Shown here: positions 10,601 through 15,590 of the stretch, in pieces | Numbering within the stretch: position 1 is the stretch's first letter | How the letters are laid out: each line of letters begins with the position of its first letter | Source: Bacteroidota bacterium | GTDB lineage: Bacteria > Bacteroidota > Bacteroidia > Bacteroidales > PUMT01 | Assembly: GCA_003567115.1 (NCBI GenBank) | Contig: PXAP01000125.1 | Span: 1 to 15,590 of the forward strand | DNA length: 15,590 nt | Direction of reading: 5' to 3' | Program-made: the position numbers and the translations under genes | The notes under the pieces: model-generated | Seen by the model: only the letters and a program-made list of their open reading frames with translations | What the model was told of the DNA's origin: nothing | Database searches by the model: none

Positions 10601-13600
10601 GCAGGGAGGATAACACCTCTGTATCTTCATCCCTGAAAAAGCTGCTTTGTATATTGCCCTTAATTCCGAATCCCGTGTGCTCGCCGAAAGAGGCCGTAGC
10701 ATAAAACACGTTAATTATGAGCTGGTCGTCGTCATCAAAAGAGTGAGAAAATTCGGGTTCCTCAGCATTCTCATCACCTACCGAGAATGTGGTATGCTCA
10801 AAACCCTCGGTACTGAACCGCAGTTCATCCATTATTATCTCCAGTCCGCTCAGCGATTCGGGAAGCTCAAGCCTGGCGCCGGCGGTAAGGGCGCCAACCC
10901 CGTCATCCCTTCGCTCATAGGCAAGACTGGTGACAGAAACGGGCAGATCAGGAAGCTTAAATGGATTATTTTCAAGATTCACGCTAATGCTTCCTCCAAC
11001 AATCTCATAGGCACTGTTGACCGAAATTGAAAACCCTGTCAAAAAGGCAGGTGAACTGTTTTCTTCGCTACCAAGAGACTCCAGAACCAGCTTTACCGAT
11101 TTACCCGGTTTTGTCCTTAGTGTCCGCCCCTCGTCGCCGGTTTCCAGTTCCACCAGTAAATCGCCGTAATCTTCACTTTCAGGATCAGTCTCCCGCAGCA
11201 GAAGATACGCAATATCACTGTCCGGTAGCCCCAGAGTATCGGGTACAGGCAATATTCCCAGTATATTACCCAGCCCAAGGCCCTCTTCATCATACCATGC
11301 CAGAAGATCCGGTTCTTCACCCTCCTCCTCCAGCCAAAGCTGGGCTACTCCGCTTTTAACAGCATAAGTCCTGTAATCAAATCTGAAGTTATCCACCAGA
11401 GCAAGCCTGAGTCCGGCAAACTCCAGTTCAATATCCTCCGCTTCGGGATCGCCGGGTTCCTCCTCTTCAACGGGCTCACCCTCTTCGGTCAGCTTTTCCG
11501 CAAGATGCAAGTTTGCGGTACTTTCCCCGGTAAGGGCCAGTCCGTCACTGTCCAGCGTAACCCCCACCCCGTCAAGATTAAGCCTGATAACATTGCTGTC
11601 GGCAGGTATCTGCCGGTTTGACGGAACCATCCTCCAGTGCACAGGCATGAAAAGCAGCTCAAAGGCAAAGCCCGTGCTGATAATTTCACCTCCCTCCGTA
11701 AATCCGGTGCTTATGGAAGCCTGGCCGTCTTTGATCCTGAAATCATCGAGGCCGATAACCAGGTTGTCGAACGATACGTCCACCAGCACATTTTCAGTTA
11801 CCTGCATATCCCCTTCTGCCATAAAGGTCAGTCCTTCGCTGTCAAGAAGCGCAGAATTCACAACAAAGGTAAAGAAGGGATCTTCGGCATCAGCAGGAAG
11901 GCTCCACCGGAATGCATCGTTTATCGCGATTGATCCGTCAATCAGCCGGCCGGTCATAAGATCCAGCTCAATCATCCCGCTGGCGGTTGCGCTTTGTGAT
12001 TCATCTTCGGCACGGGGTATTAACAACTCAGCGCTACCTGCCAGGACAGCCTCCTGGTCACCCTCTTCAAACCCGAACTGCAGCTCCGAATCTGTGAACA
12101 TCAATGAAAGCTGTCCGATCGGCATGGCACCGCAGGGCACGAAATTCTCAATCCTGCCGGCAAAGCCCCTGCCCTCGACTATGGAAAGTGAGAACTCAAC
12201 AGGATCACAGGGATCGTCGGATTCAAAAATACCGGGACCGGGCACCGAACCCGATATATTAATATCAATACCCTGTGCCGTACGGCCATCACGGATCGTC
12301 TCAACCAGGTCGCCCGCAAATTCATATATATCGAGGAAAGTCGAACCCATGGGGATCCTGACCGGCTCAAGGGGATTGTAAACTTCAACGGATCCGGTAA
12401 AGTTGCCGTTGGAATAGCCTGCGTCGTTTATTGTAAGGGATACGCCGGCCAAAGAGGGGAATGAGGATTCAAGCTCGGGGAAGGTAAGCGCAAAGTCAAC
12501 CCTCGGCAGCAGTCCCCCGAGATCTCCCGGCGAAAAATTGTAAATATCCACAACGGCACCGTCCATCCGGAAAGCAAGCGGCTGCAGATTAACAGCGAAC
12601 AAGTTAACCGGCGGCACCATAAGCCTGGGATCCGTACCGTCGTTGATCTCCTGCTCAGGAATATCAAAACCTGAAGGGCGAATTTCCACTCCCTTCAGGG
12701 GTATAATAAGCTCCTCATCATCCTCCATTTTCATGCCCAAAGAGAGATCGAGTCCCGCATAAAAATCGAATCCCTGCACCTTACGGTAATCAAGGTGGAG
12801 GTTCCGGATCCCGTCAATCCTGAAAATAAAGGGATCCAGATCTATTTCAGGCTGCCGGTAGGTTGTATCATATTCAAAACCGGTAAGGCGCAAACCCTGC
12901 CGGTCATATTCGGCACTGATATCTGCCCGTGCACTGTTCTCTTCATATTGCACTATGAAACCTCCTTCTATCATAAATCCATATTCGGGAAGGAGACCGG
13001 TAAGAAGCGGAAATTCAAGATGCCCTGACAGGGCATTGATATTTATCAATGCAATGTCGCTGCCGGATACCAGCGGGATATCCCGGTCAATTTCCTGAAC
13101 ATCGAAATTTGTCAGCAAAGTTCCGTCCTCCTGCACGAACATGGTCACAGTGGAATTTTCTCCGAGCTGCTCATCAAAAAGCATGAGCTGACCGGTGAAG
13201 AACAATCCCTCATTAAAAACATCATGAAAATCATCAAATTTACCGTATGCGATATGCTCAAGTGAAAGCGGAACACCAAACCGTTCTTCCAGGTCAATAA
13301 ACTCAGACATTCCCGACACATCCACCTCTATCTGTCCATTATTAAACTCCATCGGGGAGAGTGAGATTTCCACTCCGCTGAATTCCACGCCTACCCGGGG
13401 AGCTGCAGCCAGATCACCCTGAAGAACGGGAAGAACAAGGTCGACGGGCTGACCCGGCCTGGTTTCCATAATAACCGAAAGGTCGTTACCGGTATCGTTC
13501 TCCACATCCACAAGGAAGTTGCCCTGTTCATCCTTCAGCACCAGGTATGCCACGGTGGTGTGGGGAACAGGAAGATGCTCGGGAATCACAGCCTCCAGGT

Positions 13601-15590
13601 CAAAGAAGGAGAGCACGGGATCAAATCCGAATTTGTCAATTTTGGCAACCAGGTCGTCACCGTAATAAACATCTATCTCTCCCTCCTGCACCTTAAAGGG
13701 ATCGAGTCCGAAAGAAAAATCATCGGAAAAGTTAACCGACAGGTTGGCTATTGTATAGCCGCTGAAAGCTAATTCCGCATCAGCGCTTCCTGCCGTGGTT
13801 AATCCCCCGGCATCAATCTGCACTGCACCGGCCAGGCCAAACAGTATTCCGGGGTCGAGCGACAGCTCATCTTCGAGGGCAACCGAACGGTACAGAAGTG
13901 AAAAATCACCGGGATCAATGCCCGCCTCAAAGGCAAAAGCCTCGTCAAAAAGAATGCTGCCCTCTTTTATAGTGAATGTTTCCAGGTCCACAATAAGGTC
14001 ATCGAAAACAACCGCCATTTCATGATCTCCCGCCATAAACTCCTGTGTGCCCCCAATCATCAGTCCATCGAGAGAAATGGCAGCACTTTCTATTTCAAAC
14101 TTCAGCACTTCCTCACCGGCAGGTATAGTCCAGGTGAAAGGTTCGTCAATTTCAAAATTCAGGGCAGTGAATTCACCCGTAATAAGGTCAATTCCAAATT
14201 CCCCTCCAAACTGGCCGGTGCCTCCCGATTGCACCGGGAATTCAATATATGCATCCGCATCAAACAATGCTGCCTGTCCGTCACCTCCTGCGCGGAATGT
14301 AAGTTTCGATTCCGTTACCACAGCCTGGTAAGGACCTACAGAAACCGGACAGGCAGGAATAATGCCTGTAGCTTCGCCCGAAATTATTCCCGTGCTGCTC
14401 ATGGTGAAATTCTCTGCACCAAGCTGTACAGTCGAATCATCTCCGCAGTCAAAGGGCGTGCCCGGCAACATGGAGGCATCGACGGAGAGGTAGCCGTCGA
14501 TTGAAAATTCATCCCCTTCAACAACACCAAACAGCTGACCACTTAGCTGGCTGACCGAGAGCCGGTAGCCGGCACCTATATCAAATCCGCATTCATCATC
14601 GGCAAAATTCGTTGAAGGCATTACAGCAGAAAACTCACCGCCTGCAAATCCTGCATTTTCAACATCGAGAGATAAATTGCGCAGGCATGGCGGCATATAA
14701 TCGGGAAACTCCGGAAAGGTAAGCTCAAAATCAAACTCAAAATCCCACGGTCCCGGCAGAAAACCGTCCCAGTCAAACCAGGGGAATGTAAATTCAGGGA
14801 TGGTGAAGGAGGTGAGCCGGGCGCCGAAACCGGCAAGGCTGAGTTGAGGTATTACAAAAAGATCATCACGGTCAAAATAAACAGATGGGAAATGTATGCC
14901 TTCCCTGTCTATTGTTACGCCATACAATTCGGGAAGCTCAAGATCATCAAGGGATGGAAATTTAAGACCGGCATCAAATTCAAACCCGAAATCCCAGGTG
15001 TTCGCAGCCGGATCATAGCCAATATAAGGATCTTCAATACGCATTATCTGCATCCCGGCAATGCCAAGGTCAACATCGGGAAAACTGTAGGTCAGCGGTG
15101 GAGCGCGGATATCGGCAATCACTCCCTCTTCAGAGGATACATCCAGTGTAACCGGAATGTCGTAATGACTATCATCCGGTGCATTCAGCCTTATTGAGCT
15201 TACAATACCAAAGGAATATTCGAAAGAGGGATTTTCATCTCCGATCATAATATGCCCGCTTACCGTTTTGAGATACAGTGTTGCCAGATCAGATCCGGGC
15301 ACCAGCGGCACAGCGTATTCAACCGGACAGTTTACTGCTGTTTCCATAAGTTCACCGGTGAACAGCATATTTGGCATGATGCATGGTGTAGGCTCATTAA
15401 AAAACCTCAGCTGTGCATCGGCCGACAGGTATGCTCCCGGAAAAGTTGCAGTAACCGAATTCACATCCAGCTTCACGGGATGTTCTCCGTATTCAAACAA
15501 AGGTTCACCGGAGGGACCGGTAGCAAAAATGGATCCGTGCAAACCTTGTGCTGAAAGGTTCAGCCTCCCCTGTGCATCAAAAACACTCCC
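4668..15590 (-). CDS. Giant repeat-containing surface protein, 5' end outside window
   Basis: One uninterrupted frame runs from the right edge to a TGA at 4668-4670, giving 3,640 visible residues (numbered here from the edge). The TTG at 15540-15542 is in frame but is not the start: sixteen sense codons precede it, so the N-terminus and any signal peptide are not seen. Architecture: (1) residues about 38-1497, two long beta-rich repeat units, and a diverged third unit from 1498 on; (2) a Gly/Asn linker at about 2129-2148; (3) a Gly/aromatic beta region with GLGGGFYYNPDEND near 2244; (4) a mostly helical, Glu/Ala-rich region, about 2518-2965; (5) FN3/Ig-like modules, about 2967-3640, with three GT/DW-type motifs (Trp3192, Trp3447, Trp3568). 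The protein is strongly acidic with few Cys. No enzyme motif is visible. The local GLGGGF.YN pattern recalls large beta proteins of the DUF6603 type, but this is from memory and unproven. First visible gene of the putative operon. Confidence 0.93.
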   Translation of the reverse strand, partial: GSVFDAQGRLNLSAQGLHGSIFATGPSGEPLFEYGEHPVKLDVNSVTATFPGAYLSADAQLRFFNEPTPCIMPNMLFTGELMETAVNCPVEYAVPLVPGSDLATLYLKTVSGHIMIGDENPSFEYSFGIVSSIRLNAPDDSHYDIPVTLDVSSEEGVIADIRAPPLTYSFPDVDLGIAGMQIMRIEDPYIGYDPAANTWDFGFEFDAGLKFPSLDDLELPELYGVTIDREGIHFPSVYFDRDDLFVIPQLSLAGFGARLTSFTIPEFTFPWFDWDGFLPGPWDFEFDFELTFPEFPDYMPPCLRNLSLDVENAGFAGGEFSAVMPSTNFADDECGFDIGAGYRLSVSQLSGQLFGVVEGDEFSIDGYLSVDASMLPGTPFDCGDDSTVQLGAENFTMSSTGIISGEATGIIPACPVSVGPYQAVVTESKLTFRAGGDGQAALFDADAYIEFPVQSGGTGQFGGEFGIDLITGEFTALNFEIDEPFTWTIPAGEEVLKFEIESAAISLDGLMIGGTQEFMAGDHEMAVVFDDLIVDLETFTIKEGSILFDEAFAFEAGIDPGDFSLLYRSVALEDELSLDPGILFGLAGAVQIDAGGLTTAGSADAELAFSGYTIANLSVNFSDDFSFGLDPFKVQEGEIDVYYGDDLVAKIDKFGFDPVLSFFDLEAVIPEHLPVPHTTVAYLVLKDEQGNFLVDVENDTGNDLSVIMETRPGQPVDLVLPVLQGDLAAAPRVGVEFSGVEISLSPMEFNNGQIEVDVSGMSEFIDLEERFGVPLSLEHIAYGKFDDFHDVFNEGLFFTGQLMLFDEQLGENSTVTMFVQEDGTLLTNFDVQEIDRDIPLVSGSDIALININALSGHLEFPLLTGLLPEYGFMIEGGFIVQYEENSARADISAEYDRQGLRLTGFEYDTTYRQPEIDLDPFIFRIDGIRNLHLDYRKVQGFDFYAGLDLSLGMKMEDDEELIIPLKGVEIRPSGFDIPEQEINDGTDPRLMVPPVNLFAVNLQPLAFRMDGAVVDIYNFSPGDLGGLLPRVDFALTFPELESSFPSLAGVSLTINDAGYSNGNFTGSVEVYNPLEPVRIPMGSTFLDIYEFAGDLVETIRDGRTAQGIDINISGSVPGPGIFESDDPCDPVEFSLSIVEGRGFAGRIENFVPCGAMPIGQLSLMFTDSELQFGFEEGDQEAVLAGSAELLIPRAEDESQSATASGMIELDLMTGRLIDGSIAINDAFRWSLPADAEDPFFTFVVNSALLDSEGLTFMAEGDMQVTENVLVDVSFDNLVIGLDDFRIKDGQASISTGFTEGGEIISTGFAFELLFMPVHWRMVPSNRQIPADSNVIRLNLDGVGVTLDSDGLALTGESTANLHLAEKLTEEGEPVEEEEPGDPEAEDIELEFAGLRLALVDNFRFDYRTYAVKSGVAQLWLEEEGEEPDLLAWYDEEGLGLGNILGILPVPDTLGLPDSDIAYLLLRETDPESEDYGDLLVELETGDEGRTLRTKPGKSVKLVLESLGSEENSSPAFLTGFSISVNSAYEIVGGSISVNLENNPFKLPDLPVSVTSLAYERRDDGVGALTAGARLELPESLSGLEIIMDELRFSTEGFEHTTFSVGDENAEEPEFSHSFDDDDQLIINVFYATASFGEHTGFGIKGNIQSSFFRDEDTEVLSSLPFESIYDIAEALEQEWSFEFDLDEMQRDSIAISHARLWLTGIGAVASSDLFTVNMSGTVSLPELLGDDFSVTVSDLSVGTEGIAVGGVDVQADRQEFSLFGDRVKIGVDQVRPDYNNENRVFYIGFDGSLEVLERSAGFTNMMVGTDGSFGIDELDIELLPDSMVIIRDHLMLTALDFSMTGDNQLKLLVDGNATLPEPFSESAGFSVSITQADRYTVDVDVEDIGFRFDEDSRARVNFGDIATFALTAVDLELDFQDVRNTTFYASAEMEIHSDDSDPDDSARLIRFGEKTSITDDGRYGFRYNYSDGPSWNITETFSPSDDGILFGFSTGFFSIDLMLVTMPPDEPDFVVEIGGRAGLNLPALSGSAEFEGFKIAPEGIREFGRFTGEGGLEATLMNVVTLSLGNFEYKEFDESNPYILEIIADEVVENNGDEAPDPDNPVTLQKEVLEYLLIENAGISLIGPEQDNGSGGGNGGTKDAWGGGVERILFYRTAEGISLDIKHANITIPSAAIDVSMAYHTIGGYSLSVAGTGKFGFDDAGAEISVAGKIASINNELAFGLFVKAGVEPGIPVIPAIVTLKGLGGGFYYNPDENDFTTVRGLAGLQYLRHPEFRPGTRFAAFLYAGVGLIGEAEYFVDGDFFMEITDGSTSLHVDSELFYQGERLKAFMFLGVEYGEQPMVQGLCSLGIDYSPALHGGGEIGFFAKPGSAEGGTDAPPVIWAVYGETNIDFFIIETSSDFIVCNDGMLANLNISASYDSRVITLDGSLDASVWYLRETSDMGAFGEINALVSVAGASVQGTLLGALISTPQERFLYAQGEVNVNLVLWEGGASAWAAYSSSGWEAGRGTSPEFEQMIEDSRNQAESLYETAQQAAADVADAISALERAEFIRGLMEDLDRKIQEYSHIEQKRNSMNEKIAYVMTVGDDISERLQATIDYSVEFRDRAEALARDLENPLTYSKGSITGDYDELVVDENPNITVNQEIAQRNNRELEEYMAENIELKLEHYEDAIAQTLLNLRQLEVMIEGGTEITSRFTDVCVNMLGSGFRDRVESPALDTPLDQHLPGMGGAGAYPSGPSAGNMDMFLGTSFSSIQDTPELLLPTTLSFHYLSENYAQAVESVKDFYSSYILEIYSWHGRYLLELIGYQTLDELESAIEEMEAAQEEGVDIDLFELSRLREERDEVDELMKHAEAAKNLIIEMEGAYEEIFPPLLEMHAAFTGSLDILYTMKAEITATLYGMVEEYFALRAGLPERIVNASIERPAVLEGGARPDASSLRPAIQEEDASAELAVLRDEIVQMLEPPVISSLIVSPGDPGLFGIFFTARNWADIQWQAHHPLNVAETSYLIEPATNETGPGQFTSAGKLESIRHYTWRKASALMEEETSETGPESENTYNISLRARGSGGNTTIRSSTVSLRVRPGGTSTPSGEQLYDDVPPPSTPSVELPYRSVVSGSSPDFEPGPTGIGGPAGPAPSLGSPMIEKIYYTSDDSRIQFSITAHDDQSDILMFEYALGTGEGETDIRDWTRAVGVLEHVGAGGSGVTRRMETTIRGLNLEHGGRYYISVRATNSGGESSEFSMSHPVFYDATPPPAPEGIPSYIGVTGMTATAVGTSSPVTYPVVTEAPSFEPGKVNYPSHYAGEPSITREWNAAEDPESGIWGYEYILTSTDDAIAAFNMDGVMLTTENRVTITGDPATYTDSLYLHIRSKNNAGNVSTSALTYGPVISTDNTAPTPPKVNVMTGSNSVKLYIPYLSGDYESQVRGYQYSIGTSPGGTDIRDWGTGIDIDHPWEIMHDPEQVNPDPSEVPVHNIPGNQLPVVERGQLYVNVRAVNGQNMYSPVVCSGPFKFGTRPVEPRVSHNFNSKTGELSIDVQNIFDEGAPVSDVEYRVTDLATGRMVKDWTNVGNFTSGKFTSPRSVTTTSSVGTDVGEAGLAVEVKVTNSMGRSNRATMRNFTNIDRVSSFTNVMGGTGLF
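4671..6689 (-). other. C-terminal FN3/Ig-like modules of the giant protein
   Basis: Residues about 2967-3640. Typical FN3/Ig features appear: domain joints DATPPPAPEG and DNTAPTPPK, strands such as YYISVRATNSGG and LYVNVRAVNGQ, and a recurring motif in which (F/Y)xYxxGT..G.TDIRDW closes a strand pair (DIRDW at residues 3188-3192 and 3443-3447; a weaker VKDW ends at 3568). A Pro/Gly-rich linker of about 60 residues (around 6180-6330) separates the first module from the rest. The protein ends NVMGGTGLF, with neither the FSPNGDG...WDG pattern of a type B nor a recognisable type A type IX secretion signal. Confidence 0.7.
6690..8040 (-). other. Helical, probably coiled-coil segment of the giant protein
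   Basis: Residues about 2518-2965. After more than 2,400 residues of beta-type sequence, composition changes abruptly to Glu, Ala, Gln, Leu, Arg and Met with heptad-like hydrophobic spacing, as in AQQAAADVADAISALERAEF and in the ELSRLREERDEVDELMKHAE stretch. A Gly/Pro/Ser-rich break at about residues 2711-2764 divides it into two helical blocks. It sits between the beta region and the C-terminal FN3/Ig modules and could act as a rigid stalk or oligomerisation element. This is inferred from composition; no coiled-coil score was computed. Confidence 0.65.
11100..13448 (-). repeat. Giant protein, long repeat unit B
   Basis: Residues about 715-1497. It is collinear with unit A, and its start (TRPGQPVDLVL, Pro715) matches the start of the next, diverged unit (TKPGKSVKLVL, Ser1498) at an offset of 783. 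The stretch LPVPHTTVAYLVL, just before the start of B, likewise matches LPVPDT..LPDSDIAYLLL before unit C. Near its end unit B has a Glu-rich insert (at about 11440-11500, with a run of four Glu) that unit A lacks. Edges are approximate. Confidence 0.72.
13449..15479 (-). repeat. Giant protein, long repeat unit A
   Basis: Residues about 38-714 of the giant protein. The unit matches unit B at several anchors: PLVPGSD (Pro98) with PLVSGSD (Ser842); FELTFPE (Leu290) with FALTFPE (Leu1035); Cys382 with Cys1128; Cys414 with Cys1153; FTWTIPA (Trp487) with FRWSLPA (Trp1229). The offsets (739-746) stay close to 744, so this is true collinear duplication and not just shared composition. Unit A starts shorter: unit B carries about 67 extra residues before the PLV.GSD anchor. 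Edges are approximate. Confidence 0.75.

Noticed and set aside
11593..12381. Plus-strand open frame of 262 codons
   Set aside because: It lies fully antisense to the giant gene, and its product is Ser/Pro/Ile-rich low-complexity sequence with no domain; the minus-strand frame there contains repeat unit B with clear homology to unit A.
15540..15542. TTG as start codon of the giant gene
   Set aside because: The same frame continues through sixteen sense codons to the window edge, and the protein style (beta-type, Gly-Ser-rich) does not change; no signal peptide follows the TTG.

Overview
The window carries four protein-coding genes, all on the minus strand and tightly packed, and no RNA gene, CRISPR array or mobile element that I can see. 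It suggests a member of the Bacteroidota. The supporting signs are Bacteroidota-style signal peptides ending in Phe-Ser-Gln, a lipoprotein with acidic residues straight after the lipobox Cys, repeated fibronectin-III-like (FN3) modules, an outer-membrane barrel ending in Phe, and weak Shine-Dalgarno sites. Genus cannot be told.

Layout in the direction of transcription (high to low coordinates): (i) 15590-4668, a giant gene with 3,640 codons visible and its 5' end beyond the window edge. It has long beta-rich repeats, then a Gly/aromatic beta region, a helical stretch of about 450 residues, and FN3/Ig-like modules at the C-terminus. (ii) After 43 bp, 4624-2609, a 671-residue exported protein with five FN3 domains and an odd N-terminal domain. 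(iii) After 22 bp, 2586-751, an outer-membrane beta-barrel protein of about 611 residues. (iv) After 114 bp, 636-1, the start of a lipoprotein with FN3-like repeats of exactly 100 residues, running off the left edge.

All three genes with a visible N-terminus are predicted to be exported, and three of the four products carry FN3-like modules. The simplest reading is a cell-surface operon in which a giant extracellular or periplasmic protein is made with a secreted FN3 partner, an outer-membrane barrel and a lipoprotein. This is inferred from context. I recognise no named family for the giant protein or the barrel and assign no gene symbols.

The most interesting object is the giant protein. 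Two consecutive units of about 680 and 780 residues can be aligned at many anchors with a steady offset of about 744 residues, and a third, more diverged unit follows. The same protein has an extreme aromatic/acidic patch, a pair of Cys kept in both units, and no recognisable type IX secretion C-terminal signal.
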